NCBI RefSeq assembly: GCF_009870125.1
Contig: NC_046679.1
Span: 2,170,001-2,234,000, forward strand
Source of the DNA: Drosophila pseudoobscura
Taxonomy: Eukaryota; Arthropoda; Insecta; Diptera; Drosophilidae
Length of the DNA stretch: 64,000 nucleotides
Reading direction: 5' to 3'
Of the stretch, positions 1 to 14,421 are shown piece after piece. Positions within the stretch are counted from its first letter, which is position 1, and every line of letters starts with the position of its first letter. The notes below the pieces were generated by a model that saw nothing but the letters and a program-made list of their open reading frames with translations, was not told the DNA's origin and searched no databases. A program made the position numbers and the translations under genes.

Positions 1-207
1 TCTATTGGCTTCGATTTTATATGGAAATGCGGCATCAACAATGGCTTCATATTTTCTCCTCTCTTTCTCCCTGCGGCTTCTCTGGGCCGCATTCAAATCC
101 TTGCTGCACCTTTGACATGCTCACTTTGGATGTGGCCGTGGATGTGGATGTGTCTGTGGATATGGCTGGAGGATGATTTATGCAGCCATGGAACGTCGCT
201 TGGCCAT

Positions 208-262
208 TGCAGCAGCAGCAGCAGCTCCAACTCCAACTCCAACTCCAACTCCAACTCCAACT
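208..262. repeat. AGC run followed by CTCCAA hexamer array
   Basis: About five AGC units run into about six CTCCAA units. Both strands carry open frames here only because of the repeat. Confidence 0.85.
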
Positions 263-2410
263 GCAGCTCCAGCGGCAGCAGTAACATGTGAAAAATTAAG
301 TGATATTTCTGAATTTGTTGGCAGCTATAGACCCGAAACTGGAGAGCCAGAGAGGAGAATCCGCTCTCTGTAATTGATGCCGCTGCTCTCAATCAAATCT
401 TGGACATTTTGGCAGAGTTTCTTCGATTCCCACAACCGAATTCAAACCGAAATGGATTCCCCTCTCCCGCTCCCTCTCCCTCTCTATATAATAGAAAAAT
501 TATTAAATGCTTGTGTGTTGCCATTGTCATTTGGCTTGTTTGCCCATTAATTCATCATTATTAAGATGTCAGCATTGTGGTTGACATTTGTGACCATCCA
601 GCCATACAGCCATCCAGCGATCCTCTGTATTTGTTCAAGCACTCAGAGAGCCACAGTGAGACCCATGCGGGCCACTTGACATCTGTTGGCTGTCAGACAG
701 CCTCAGAGATTTCGATTTGGTTTTAGATTTGGTTTCGGATTTGGATCTGTATTTGTATTCGTAATTCTATTCGCAGCTAACTCGTTCCATGGTGGTTAGA
801 ATGCTGTAGTTGTGGCCGCCGTGTCTGCACCTGCATTTGATTGATGCTAATTTTCCACGACATTATTGCAAGTCAATCTAGAGTTCGAGAAATGACTGAT
901 GTCCCAATAGTGGCCGCTGCGGTGGTGGCCTCCATAATTAATCGATGTGGGTGCCCTCTTTAGTCAGAAACGAGATGGGAACCGAAAGATATGCTCATTA
1001 GATGGACAGACAGATGCACTAGAAACCCGTACAAGTCCTCTTTGTTTCAATTAAGATACTTATTATCATTTATCTTGGCAGAGAACTCCCAAAGGAAACG
1101 AGTGACTCCCAAAGCCGAAACTGGTGAATATATAACAAAGTAGTTCCCATTTCAAGATAGCAAAGATTAAGAACGATTCAAACCTTAATGCGGTCATATA
1201 TTATTCTCTTCCCCAAACAAAGGTCCTGCAACTATACCTACTTTTCCCACAAACTACATCAACGCAATTATATCTCTACCTTTGGCACTTCAAGATCTTT
1301 ACACTCTTTCCTCCATTGGCATTCGTTTAATTGAAATTAATTTATACCAAAAATTATGCACCACCATTCCATGCCTGATCGGAGTCCACTCCAAAACCCA
1401 CCGCCTATCCCCCCATATCTCCCCGGACTACAGCTAATTAATGCGAACTGTGCAAAAATTTACGTTTCAATGCTTAATTGGCTGACTATCAAAGCCGTCG
1501 CATCAAATCACATGGCTATTTGTTAGACCAACACCCAGACAGACCCGACCAGAGCACAGCAGACCAGAGCACAGCAGAGCAGAGTGGAGGAGCAGTGGCT
1601 GTAGCTACAACAATGTAATCAAAAAGCCAAAACACGCAATCCCAGGCACACGCACAGATCCCAACAGCCAGCCGGCTCCTCACCCACCCACACCACGGAC
1701 CGGAGAGACCCAGACTGGACCCACTCCAGGGTGCGAGAGGGGAACCCCCACATCTACAATATACGGCTATATAGTATATAATAAGTGGCTCCATCCCGCT
1801 CCCACTCGTGCCGGGGCTGGGTCTGGCCATTGCACAAAATCACAAAATGTCTTCCTCACTTTTCGCGCTTAATTAAACAATTAAATTTAATTACGGTTAA
1901 TATGGCTCTAATTGCTGTATTTCCTACGCTCGCCCCGGGACCCTCCGGACCCCCACGCTCCAAAGGAGCGCACGCACATGGCGGGAAGCTCCACCACACT
2001 CCCACCCCACCCACTCATGGCTTATGTGCCGGCAACTATCTATATACAGTCCCGTACTATATAGATAGGAACATTTATATACTGCCATCTGGAAGCTGGG
2101 TCTCCACGGGTCTCGGGGGTCCACGTCGGGGGTCTCCTTTTGTGCTGGATATATAAAGGCATCAAATTAAAAGTGCCAACGCCAGGTCAATTTGTGGCAG
2201 CCAGAAAGAGATGCCCATAAAGAAAGAGAGAGAGCGAGTGGGAGTGAGATGGAGATGGAGAGGGAGGGCAGCAATAGCAGTCAAAATGTCCTTACACGGA
2301 CTATCAGTCTGACGTCTCTCCTCTCCTGAACCCGAGCACAATTAAGCGGAAAGAAAAATTATTATAACTTTATGTTTTGTCATTCCCAGCACGTATCCAA
2401 AAGAAGCAAA

Positions 2411-2450
2411 GAAAGAGAGAGAGAGAGCGAGTAAGAGAGAGAGAGAGAGA
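2411..2450. repeat. GA dinucleotide run, interrupted
   Basis: Nearly pure AG/GA with two short interruptions. Such runs can bind GAGA factor, but this one is far from any gene start. Confidence 0.85.
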
Positions 2451-4750
2451 TCCCTATATACAGAGCACAAGTTGGGGAAGAGTACATGGGCCTAAAATCA
2501 ATAAGAAACTACCCCAAAAGCTAGCAGGGGGAACCACATTCACCACGGCCCTCACTGAGGCTGCTGGCTGCTGCGACTGTGTTGAGCATGCGCCCGGGAC
2601 GATTGGACAGGGATGGCTATAGAGTGTGGTGCTCTTTCCCCGCTCAGTGTGTCCTTTTGCCTGGCAATTCCTTACACTTGACTGCGTTTATTTGCACGGG
2701 AAAATTGCAAAAATGGCGGCGCTGTCGCAGTCGCTGCCGCTGGCGCCGGCGCTGCCTCTGCCTCTGCCGGTGTCGACGGCAACGCAACCATACTAATATG
2801 TCCAATTGTGGAAAATAATTATAATGAAACAAATTTCCACTCACTTGCCAAGTGAAAAGCAAAACGTCATATCCTTTTTGGGTTCGGGGGAGGGGGAGTG
2901 GTTGAGTGGGTGGGTTGTGGGATGTGGGATGGGGAATCGGAATCCTTCTCCGACCCCCAGCTGACCCGTCTCTCTCGCACTTGCTGGGGTAGCGTGCTCT
3001 CTCTGGTGTATGGCTTCTCTTTCTCTCTCTCTCCTTCTCTCTGGCTCTTTCTGGCTCTGTAATAAATGGCTGCGCTTACCGTTACATTTTCGAAAAAGGG
3101 TTGTCTGACGCTTGTGTGGGTCTTGTGCATCTGTGTGTGCTGTAGAGTGTGGTTGTGTGGTCGAGTCGGGGAAAATTAAGTTCATATAAAATAAAAGAGC
3201 AACAACCACAGTGGCAGCAGCAACAGCAACAGCAATATAATAGCCGCTCGGTGCTGCTGTGGGAGTTAAATCGTTTCTACTTGAATTAAGGTGAATTGTC
3301 TGCCTCTACACATACACACATATGTACATGTGTGTGTGTGTTTGTGTGTACATATGGATGCAGATGCGTGGGCATAAATCTCTGTGTTTGTGCATTTTAC
3401 TGTCTCCACTTGCCATGGATTGCAGAATTCTGTAATTGGAAGTGTAAAGCAATAAATGTAACTCCTCAGCTGCCAAAAAAAGGACAAATAAAAAAAACTT
3501 ACAGTTTTTTAAACGAAAGATAATATTCAAGAGATTTAACTGCCGGGTGAAGCATTTTTTGAGAGAGATTGTACCCATAACTGACATTTCCGTCTGAAAT
3601 GAATGAAACATTGCATATAGAAAGAGTTTGCAGGAATATCTAAAGATACAACAATACAAAGAAATATCCAATATGTGAGTATTGATTGCCCACACAGTCC
3701 CTCCAGGCATTTGCTTCTACGAGTATTTCCATCCGGAGTGGCCATTCCGTTCTTACACAAGTATTTCCAATCTCACGGAAACAATCAAAGCTAATCAAAT
3801 GAGCGGTTGCTGCTGCTCCTTCCACTGAGACTCATTCTGCGGGAACCAACGAGATTGATGAATGAACGAGAAATGGCTCCATCAATGGCGCCCCTCGTTG
3901 GGCGGCAATCTCGCTGGAATATCTAGATGTTTGCTAATTTGCTTAATAATTGCATTTTGCCCAGCCCCCAGATCGACATTAGAAGAGCTGGTGCACCACC
4001 GCCACGGGAAAGGGCAAGTGGTGGCGGCAGATGAAGATGCAGGACAGTGGGATGCATTTTTCTATTTGCCACACACAACAATCAACGTCATTCAGTGGCC
4101 CCCAGGGCGCCTAATGGCACCACCATCGCCATCACCACACAGCAGCCGCAGCACCAGCAGTGGGACAAGCCCCAGCAGCAGTAGTAGTAATGGCCACAGC
4201 CGCAACTACAATGAGTATAAAGACAAGAGCAAACAGCTTCATATGGCAAGCCATCAATTCTAAGTAGATGACACCGCGCAGATAAATTTGTCCCACTAAA
4301 TTGGCCAAAACATGAAATAATTGCGAATGTAATTAGTTATTGCCCACAAGAGCGAGAGATCCACAAATACACAGCAGAGTCCGCCACACAGACACAGACA
4401 CAGACACACAAGCATTCAGGCAGGGAGACAGGAGGCAGAGATACTCTCGTACAAAGATGCAGATGCGAATGGGAGCTGCATCGCTCGGAATGGGGCCGAG
4501 GATGGGCAAGGGGATGGTGATGGGGGGATGGGACAGGACTGAGGCGAGTGACTGGACGGGACGGACTGGGGGCCCTGGCTGCTGGTGGAGTCAAGTGGAA
4601 TGCCATGCTGCAGATGCCACTTAATTTCGCACAAAAGTAAATTGTCTTGTAGCTACAACTACAACAAATACAACAACAACAACAACTGCAGAGGCAACAA
4701 CCAGGAACAACAACAACCATGGCACAAGAGAAACGAGCTAACATTACATG

Positions 4751-4880
4751 CTCTGGCTTTGGCTCTGGCTCTGGCTCTGGATCTGGCTCTGGACGTGGCC
4801 CTGTCTCTGAATGTGGCTCTGTCTCTGGCCAGCCATGCGCCGCCCACAATTCCCGCCGCCCCCTTTCTAAAGCAGAGCTG

Positions 4881-4905
<25 letters not shown>
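4751..4905. repeat. CTCTGG hexamers and CT run
   Basis: Degenerate GGCTCT/GGATCT units (about 4751-4830) are followed by a pure CT run at 4881-4905. Confidence 0.8.
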
Positions 4906-4911
<6 letters not shown>

Positions 4912-5649
4912 CTTTCTCCGAACCAGCAACCTAGAAAACATTTCTGGCTTGAATCAATGCGAACAGCCACAGCCACAGCCCCAGCCCGGCACGGATCTTG
5001 GCCTTAACGTTGGTGTTGGTGTTGGCTGGTCGCCGCCTGGCTCTGACTCTGCCTGTGGCTCTGGCTGCCAGGATGGTTGCTACTGCTGTTTTGGGGCCGT
5101 TTTGGGCGCGCATGCCGACGATTAAAATCTTCAGACAAATTTTGCATTTTGTTGGCATCTCTGTCGCACACAATCCGGGCGCATGAATTAAAAGCCAAAG
5201 AGAAACCCAGTTAACAGCAGAAGAGCGATATGGAAATGCTCTTTCTAAGAAATTTAATCACAAGAGTCTCATTTAAAGGATGGAATACAACTTTTTGCGG
5301 TTCTAAATATCATATAATCTGAACTTTAGGGAACCATTGATACTTATAATCGAAAAAACCCCAAAGTTCTACAGGGATTTCCTAGCTTCAAATCAAGAGT
5401 AAAAACGTTCTTCTTTCTATCAGAAATGGTTCCATTACTGCAGTAAAGTTTTCCGATTCTCCTCTGAGGAATATCATTTGAGGTATAGCCACATTTGGCA
5501 AAGGGAATATCGAAATTAAATTGTATCTGCTGGCGACGACCTACACTTTCGCTAATGTATCTCCCAGATGCTCTCCCCGTACGTGCGTTCGTTCGGTTTT
5601 TGGGGCGCAAATTAATTGTGGGCCCAAACGGAGCGTGCCGGCCAAGACA

Positions 5650-5682
5650 ACGACGTCGACGACGACGACGACGACGACGACG
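5650..5682. repeat. ACG trinucleotide run
   Basis: About eleven ACG units with one interruption (GTCG). It creates the long Arg/Val/Asp frames seen on either strand. Confidence 0.85.
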
Positions 5683-7080
5683 AAGGCGACGCGCTTGATA
5701 TGCGCGATTCCTTGAAATTGTTCGCCAGAAAATGTAAACTGCATTTAATTCAATTGAAAATAGTGCGAAACTGCAACGGAGACTGCAGCTGAGACGACGG
5801 CAGCCCCAACAGCCACTGGGCGCAAAAATTTAATTGAGTATTGAAAAACGTAAACTCCACTTCACAAGGTGAGATACAGAGGGAGACAGCGGGCTGATAC
5901 AGAGAGAGAGAGAGAGGGATACATAGAGACAGAAGACTGAGCAAGACTGAGCCAGAGGAGGACTGAAGACTGTGCCAGAGGGAGACCGAGAGACATTGTA
6001 GTGCTGGGACCGTTTTCGCAGAATTCTAAACTTGGAAATTAGGTTTCAGCCACGGGGCCTGGGAGACACGACAATGTTCTGGCCTCTGCTTCTTGCTTCT
6101 TGCCTCTGGCTTGCAGCTTGCGGCTTGTGGCTCCTGCTCCTGCCACTGCCTCTATCGGACGCGTATCTCACGCTATTTTGTTTAATTGCATTCTACATAG
6201 TTCAATTTCCAGGAATTTATGCAGCTAACCAAATAATTAATACCGGAAAAGTGTGAGAGCTGAACCGAACACCGTCCCTGGCCTAACAATGAAAATTATG
6301 ACATAAATTTCCTCTGTCTTTCCATTATTCACCCACAATGAAAGCCAAATTGTAATTACCAATTAAGACCGCTTAGCTGAACCCACAAAAACCAGTCCGA
6401 AAAAAATGAAACTAGCCAACACCTGACCCTAAACCCCCCTCCCCCAAAAGTGAAACTCTGGCCAAATGCACAAAAAAAACGAAGTGCGGACAAAGTGTGA
6501 TGGAAGGAGAAGGCGTTTAATTGACGGCCAGGGAGTTCCAGGGAAAACTGAGTCATTTGCATAAAATGAGACAGGAAAAAGTTAAGTTGCGAGAAAGTAT
6601 TTGTCAGGGGAATGCTTGAGTTCGGATTGGGAAATACTGCGGCACTCTGCAGTGTAGATCCCCATGCAATACCAAAAATATAACTTAAATGGGATTACAA
6701 TCCAGGTCGGAGCACTTGCTGGCCAGTTCCTTCCTATCAGGTGGTTGCAGGGCAGGGAGGGAGAATTCCGAGAATTACGGAGAGCAGCTGCTGGCTGCCC
6801 CATGCTTATAACGAGGTGAAAACATTATTTTTATTACCTAATTACCTCAATTTATTCGCGGTAATTGCGGAGTGCTCTCCAAGCGAGTTAATGGCCATCC
6901 ATCGCCATGCCGTCTGGCCAACTTCATAGCTATTCGGCGGAGGAGTACTTAGGAATATATGAAGATATATGAATTTTGGGGGCAGACAGTCTCCGGCCAT
7001 CGGCAGAAAGCGGGTTAAGCAAACGGATTTCCAATTGGCTTGACTTTATGAATGAATCTTCACTCTACACATAAACACAG

Positions 7081-7109
7081 AAGATCTGTGTGAATGAAAC
7101 ACAGATCTT
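7081..7109. repeat. Perfect inverted repeat, 11 bp stem, 7 nt loop
   Basis: AAGATCTGTGT (7081-7091) and ACACAGATCTT (7099-7109) are exact reverse complements around GAATGAA. It is too short for a microRNA precursor. Confidence 0.8.
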
Positions 7110-7222
7110 TTTGTATGAGCAATTTACGTTTGTTGAACTTGCTGTCTGTCAGTGGATGGAATGGATGATGTTAGTGCTGTTGCTGGTGTTCGTCTGGAAA
7201 AACTACTGTCTGGCTATCACCA

Positions 7223-7248
7223 CGAGTACGAGTACGAGTACGAGTACT
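7223..7248. repeat. GAGTAC hexamer array
   Basis: About four tandem GAGTAC units. The same hexamer recurs in reverse orientation at 31115-31136. Confidence 0.85.
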
Positions 7249-9777
7249 TGAATATCTTGCATAATCATCCCATAATGAGCTCATTTGCATGTGTTTCAGT
7301 GTGAGAGTGAGTGTGTTAATTAAAAAATGTTATGCTTGGCTTTGCACTCCTCTCCATCCGCCACCCGCCACCCTCCACTCCACTCCCAATGGGGTTGTCT
7401 ATGCCGAAACTACTCCTTATCAAGAATGTAAGATGTGTTCGCGATCGATGTTCTTCCTATCTAACAGTTGTCTGAATCCGAACGACTTAATCAATTTAGC
7501 AGAAAACAACTGAAATCAGCTTGTAGGAGCATCATAACTGCTCTCGACTCTTCCCCGATTCGACATCCCTCGATTCCCATTCACATTCACCGCAAGTCGT
7601 CGTCGTAGTCGTCGGCGGCGGCTGGCCCATTGATAACTTTGAACACAAATATTATCATTGTAAATGCGCCGCCTCACAGTTGGGCGTTAATATCAAGCTG
7701 TGACCTGGGAGGTGGGGGAGCCAGTCGATATGGATACTGGCACTGAGATTGCCTCCAATGGGGGCTACATTTGATTGGGCACAGAGCGACAGACAGGGAG
7801 GGTCAGGGAGAGGGACTGGAACTGGGACTGGGACTGGAACAGAGACGACGCCAAACAAATGCCCGCAATCAGCGCAGGCGGCGCTCGGTCCATTAGGCCA
7901 GATATAAAGCTTAATTGCTGGACCCGGCCAGGGCGCAGCAGGCGACCAATGTGACCAGGCTCTGATTATGCTGCCGATGCTGCCCGTTTCGTTTCTTCCA
8001 GGGGGATTTGGGGCACCAGGGTTTGGGTTCCAGACTGTTTCGCTGCTTGCCAAATGATTTGATTACGTTTTGATTAACGCATTGCACTTTCCGGAGCGGT
8101 GCGATGCGCTGCGCTGCGCTGTGGTGTGGTGCGTTTTGCATGCAGCACCAGCACCAGCACCACCTGCGGCTACCTGAAGGCGTAGCCGGGCCTAATTAAT
8201 AAACAGACGCGGGGACGATCCAGACCATACCCGACCCCCCCCCTTTGGAGTGGGGCATGGGCGTCAGTCGTTGGCGTCAGCGTAGGCAGGGCATTGTAAT
8301 TATATACGCGTAATTAATTGCCGCGACAATCGATCTGACATTCGAGATAAAAACCCGCGGCTGCTGTAGAAAATTTGCATTCGTTGGCGAACGCATTTAT
8401 CAGTATTTGATGAATAATAAATGCATAATTATTTAATTATTTTACTTCTACCCAATAAAACAAGCAGCGATTGCATTTTAATTGTTAACAAATTGAATGC
8501 AAATCGTATGAATTGTTGGCAGGTGCTTCTGCGCCCCCCTGGGGCTAGAGGCTGGCATAACGAGGCTTAGATATATGTACTACGAGTATGGAGAGGCGAG
8601 ATTAACGAGCAATGAATATGACAGGCCCACATTTACCTTCGTCTAGAACTATGAAATTTACTTCCTGGTGTTCGGGAACTTAATATTACAAATATATGGG
8701 GTCCATAGTCCAATCAGAATGAGCTCCAGGCTTACAAATTATTCAGATGCGATTCAGAGACATCTGCTTGTGCGCCTTGACATTGACCTAGCTCTTGCTG
8801 CTGATTAAGCATTGGCATTCGGACTGAGATGATGGTTTAATCAGCTTTAAAAAAAACTGCAATATTTCTATAAATATCATGTACTTACAGAACTATTTAT
8901 TACCTAAGATTAGATTCAAATTCATCGACTGGTATCTCAAAAGGGTATACTTTGTAGGTGTTTTCTCTTTTAAATTTGAATTGAAACAAAACCCCCCTTT
9001 GCTTGCAGACCTTTTTTGCTAAATTATTTCATAGATTTTATTTAATCATCCAGGGGAAAACCGTACAAAAAAACTAACCACACCAAAACAATTTGAACAA
9101 ATATTTGTTCACACCAAACTGAAACCGAGCTGAATTCGTGGAATATTTTTTGCTTATCAGCTACAAAACTGGCAAATAATATTTTAATTTATTTATTGAG
9201 CACACACGCACTCACACTTATGCAGATACACACACAGAGAGAGATACACACTTGTTAAATAAATCAAAATAACAAAATTATTTGACGTGTTGCTGGCGTT
9301 GCGAAGCGACGTTCAGATTGCTGCTGGGACTGCGGCCGACGTCGTGTTATTTCCATTTGTAATTAAATTAATTGGGTTTTAATTCAATGCGATAAGAGGC
9401 AGCAGCGGCAGTCGGCAGTCGGCTACCATTGACGCTCGGCCAATTGTCAACAACAAATGGGGGAATAAATGGAATTCAGATTCGTTATTGAACCCGGCCT
9501 GACACTCGACAAATCGCGTAGGAATAAAAATTATAATACAAACAATTTGATAATCACTCAATTTTTAATCTTAATTCGATGATTGCTCGCCTAACCAACG
9601 CTCGGAGAGCGCAGAGAGTTACGAGCTAGTCAATAAGTATACGCCATGTGGGCCACATATGCTCCCCGTCCCGTGCCACAGCCACCGCTTGCTTGCCTGA
9701 TTAATTAAATATTAATTGCCTGCTGATAAGAATGTTCTGTCGCTTCAGCCTGAACTCAATCCAACACGATCTCTCCG

Positions 9778-9783
9778 TTTATT
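9778..9783 (-). terminator. Candidate distal poly(A) signal AATAAA downstream of Dr
   Basis: This is the first canonical AATAAA I found on the minus strand below the Dr stop codon. It is about 1.45 kb away. Chance occurrence is likely in AT-rich DNA. Confidence 0.2.
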
Positions 9784-10729
9784 CCAGGAATAACACAAGA
9801 AAAGCATAAAATGCCCCTGGCAGTCGTTACACAGTTGAAGGTGCATTCTAGGACCTCCAGACGTACTTAATTGGCAGCCAACTGCCATGAAAAGCGTGAA
9901 AAGCCCCTGGCGATTGGCTGGACTCATTATATCATACTCCAATTGCACTCAGTTGTTTGCCGGCTGATGCAAGTGGCGTTGTTTCGTATGTAAAGTGCTC
10001 ATTTTTAACCTAATGAGCTCTACGCAAATTTTCCTTTCTCAATTCGCAATGGAGGTCCACTTCAGCACCTCAGCAGTGGCTTGCAATAGGGCAATCGCTG
10101 TTACACAATCATTCACTTAGGTGGAAAACTTCACACTTTAATCAAATCAATATACTATAGAGATTAAGCCCAGAGTAAATGAATGTGATGGCCACCCATA
10201 ATGAGCTTAATGAATCACTGCTTTCCTAGCAATTGATTTTCCATGCCATCATCTTCAACTGAATTAAAACCAAGTGATTTGTTAAATTTTCTGTATAATT
10301 ATATATTTTTTTCAATGATTTTTTGATGATTCTTCTTCTGCACTTCTTGTGTGTTTTTTTTTTTTGGATTTCCTCTTTTGAAATTTTTTTTTTTCTGTTT
10401 TTTAAGTTTTTATGATTCATGTTTAAACAACTACAGAGGATTAACGCTATATGGTATTAATATAATATTATGCATTTATGAACTATGTGTATAGGTCTGT
10501 GGTATTAGGTATATTTAAAGTATATTTAACGGCATAGTTAGAGCTTTAGATTAGTGTAGTTTAGTGTAGATGCTTACAGGTATTTTTTAAATACATACGA
10601 TCCATACATCCCTCCATCCATCGGATCCTTTTGCTAGACTGACTTACGATGCAAATTACAATATAATCAAATATCATTTTAGTTGATGCCTTTCCGATCC
10701 GTTCCGTTCCGTTCTTTTCTCTTCATTTG

Positions 10730-11235
10730 TTTAATGCTTATTGACTTGAGTTTTGCAAATAAATTACTTGTGATTCTGTTAATTAATTTTGCGGCTTCTC
10801 CTTTAACGAATTAACGAAACATTCAAGATGGGATTTACGTGCTAAGATTTATGTACAATTAGGAAACATTTCTCTGCTTGCTTTCGCCTTGGTATATACA
10901 ATGTTCGATTGGGTATGGAACCAGCTCGCTATAACTATCTCTTTAGATCTCTCTATCTCTCCCGCTTATAGTATTTACAGGGTGCATTTGAAACAACATT
11001 TGGAAGTATCGTAACATAAAATGCGCTAACATCACAGCAAAATTTTGGGGGTTTTCCGCACATCTCAGGCTCAGGCTCAGTCTCAGGCTCCAGCTCCTGC
11101 GCCTGGTCCTGCACCTGGTCCTGTTCCAGCGGGACGTGGCTCAGCTATTTGGTTATCGGAGTGCCTGCTCGGGGGAGGGCTACGGCTCGGGTGGCGTTGG
11201 TGGCGACCATGGTCGTACACCAACTGGGCCGCCAC
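10730..11235 (-). other. Dr: Dr 3' UTR (proposed minimum extent)
   Basis: This is AT-rich sequence directly after the Dr stop codon. The first plausible poly(A) hexamer on the minus strand is a variant ATTAAA at 10735-10730. A canonical AATAAA appears only at 9783-9778, which would give a UTR of about 1.45 kb. Which is used cannot be told from sequence. Confidence 0.35.
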
Positions 11236-11631
<396 letters not shown>

Positions 11632-11949
11632 TTAGAGGAGCGCAATTTGCATGCAAAGTAAAGGCCTGAATGAAATGCTGTCAACGATTGGCTTTTGTCT
11701 CTTCTGGCTGCAGGCTGCAGGCTGCTGGCTTCTGGCTGCTGTCTCTGTCCTTGGCCTTGTCACGGCTAAAAGCAGCGGCCAAGACAGCAGCGACGGCAAC
11801 AACAATATACGGTAATTACTCCTTTAAGTGGCCAATAAATTTGCTGTCTAAACTATTTGTCAGACAAAGCAGCAGCCGCAGCCACAGCCAGCCAGAGCGA
11901 CGGGAAATGCATTCCCCGAGTGGTCCCCATACAGCATGCCCCACTTGAT

Positions 11950-11980
<31 letters not shown>

Positions 11981-12929
11981 GTCTCTGTTGCTGTTTCTCT
12001 GTCTCTGTTCGATTCTTGCAACAGCAAAACAATTTTAATTTGGGCATTTTGTTTTGGCAAACAAAGGCACAGAGCAGAGACAGAGGCAACAGCAACAGCA
12101 GCAGCAGCAGCAGAAAGAAACGTGCAATCCTTATAAAGACTCAAGCAGCAGCAGCAGCAGCTGTTCCCTGCCTCATGCCCCTTACTGCATGCCCCATGCT
12201 CTGGCATTCGGCTGGAGTGTTGTTAATGAAAGTAATGAGCCTGCCATGAGGCTGCGCCAAACCACAAAGATGCAAATGGCATTTTAAAGATGCAGTCAGT
12301 CCGGGTCAGATCCCTCTCCGTTTGAGGCACGCGTAATTTATTGAGCATTTTGTTTCGAGGCACAGCCAAGAGGAAGACATCTCCGCAGTAGCGGTGCCAC
12401 TGGCAGGAATCAAAATAAAGACAAATGCAAATGATATGCAACGCTTTAATTTTACGCATAATTACACAAATTGAAATTGTCGAGTGACAAACGTGGCCAA
12501 GACCCCAACCAGATGGTGGCCAGAGATGAGCCGGGAGCAGGGGCAGAGAGCATGCCTTTGTAATTGCTTTTTATGCCCTGCATCTGGGAAATGGGGCATG
12601 CAACATCAACAACAGCAGCAGCAACAATAAAGAACGGAGTATTCATCGATATAGGAGTACGAATATTCCCAGCCCAGAGACCCCCAGAACATGATGTGTT
12701 CACACACATTTTCTGGCACGTTGTCCAACCCGCCATCAGGCCATAAAAATCCAGCTTATAGTGAGAGCCAGCCCAGAGCCAGACCGAATCAAAACTAATA
12801 ATCAACTTCAGGATGGAACTGGAACTGAAACTGAAACTGCACTGGGGGCAAAGACTGCAGGGGGGTGGAGGGGACTGCAGGTGATCGGCTCATTAAGTAA
12901 TTAGTGTGACATGTCAGAGTTATGTTAAT

Positions 12930-12951
12930 GCCCGATCAGCTCCGATCGGGC
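12930..12951. repeat. Inverted repeat GCCCGATC / GATCGGGC
   Basis: An 8 bp perfect stem with a 6 nt loop inside the Dr intron, of no evident function. Confidence 0.7.
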
Positions 12952-14049
12952 CGGGCCTTATCTGTCAGTGATATGCATATAATTTCACTTATTTGTGTCT
13001 TTCAGTGTTTCAGCTTTTCAGTGTTTCAGTGTTTCAGTTTCTGTATGCAGGTCGTAAAAGCATTTCGTATGGCCTAACAAGGTGAAACGAAATGTGAACA
13101 CTCCGATAAAGCCACCAACCGATTCCACCAGCAGTTCCGTTCCCATAATGAAGAGGCCCAGCAGCATTCAGAAATTTGTTACAGACTCGGAGACGCGCTC
13201 TCCGGCCTGATCTGGCCTGGCCTGCTCTGGCATGGCCTCTATAAATATAAATATATTTTGTATTTTGTATTTCTTCTCCTCCCTGAAGCCGAAGCCTGCT
13301 TTTGGCTGCATTCTGTGTGTAGTCTGGGGCTTGTTTGGTTTTGTTTGGTATTTTGTTGTCGCTCTTGTTGTATTGACCATAAATTAGTTGCCAAATTAGC
13401 ATATAAACGGTCCGGACAACTTTTACGGCTCTTTTTTTCGTTGTCTCTGCATCGACTTTGATTTTATGATTTTTCATTACAATAATATTTATACAATTTT
13501 AGTGGCTGACTCGTGGTGATTATTGAGTATCATCCGTGGATTATTGTGGCAGTCGTTTCAACATATGATAATTTGCAATTCATTCTTTTACTGTGTCAGA
13601 TCGTAAAGTCTCCTCCAATAATACTCCTCTCGCCATATTGGTGGACTTGAGGGATCCGAAGAGATGATACATTCGGTTAATCTGCATTTGATTTCGATTT
13701 TAGTAAGAGTTTTCACTTAATGTCTCGTTTCGGTTTCATTTTAACAACTTTTTTTTGTCTCTAGACTCCTTTTGCATTTATTTCAAAATTAATTGCTCAT
13801 TTGTCGCTAAATTGCTGGAATGGGGTTTCCATTGCAGTTGCAACTTGCTGCCAGAAACCGTAGCAAGTGAGCTGCATTCCCCGCCCGACTCCCCCCCAAA
13901 GGCCTATTACAAAACCTGCAGCAATCCAAGACAGAAAGAGATACAGATAGTGTGCAGAGGCAGAGAGAGAGACAGAGGCAGAGAACAGACCACGCACGTC
14001 CAAACCCGAGTGCGAGACTCGTTTTCGCCTTTTTGCTCTTTTATAGGCA

Positions 14050-14112
14050 TTGTTGTTGCTGCTGTTGCTGCTGTTGTTGCTGGCGTTGTTGCTGTTGTTG
14101 CTGCTGCTGCTG
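14050..14112. repeat. GTTGCT/GCTGTT array in the Dr intron
   Basis: About 60 bp of degenerate GTT/GCT triplets, probably a former CAACAG microsatellite. Confidence 0.8.
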
Positions 14113-14358
14113 GGGCAATACGTCGCCAGCATCGCCATTGCCAGTGCAAATACATGCCACAAACGCCAATTGTGACATTTAGCCTATGTTTGTAATGGAT
14201 TTTCAATTAATTTGAGTTCTCCGGTGTATTGTAGACGAGACAACGTATAAGACCCGATACCAACAGCAACAAACAGCAACAGCAAATGAGACAGGCAACA
14301 AGCAATTGTGAAATTTACGCGTATCGTTTGGCGTTGCCAATACCAAAGTAATACCAAT

Positions 14359-14421
14359 ACTGGCACTGGGACTGGCACTGGGACTGGGACTGAGACCGAG
14401 ACGGAGACAGAGATGGAGACC
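14359..14421. repeat. ACTGGG hexamers grading into GAGACC/GAGACG units
   Basis: Degenerate tandem hexamers in the Dr intron. Related GGGACT arrays recur at 7811-7840 and near 51848-51882. Confidence 0.75.

Larger units (their letters stand above)
1..10729. other. Intergenic region downstream of Dr; no gene seen
   Basis: Frames here are short and many trace to simple repeats: CTCCAA units at 225-262, GA runs at 2411-2450, CTCTGG units at 4751-4792, a CT run at 4881-4905 and GAGTAC units at 7223-7248. AT-rich blocks with several TAAT cores lie at 1869-1913 and 8411-8442. A perfect 11 bp hairpin is at 7081-7109. I found no tRNA-like B box, no coding exon and no recognisable transposon. Confidence 0.7.

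Noticed and set aside
6032..6256. Hydrophobic 74-codon frame resembling a membrane peptide
   Set aside because: The Leu/Ala/Cys content comes from degenerate TTGCTTCTTGCCTCTGGC-type repeats. It lacks a supported ATG context and promoter.
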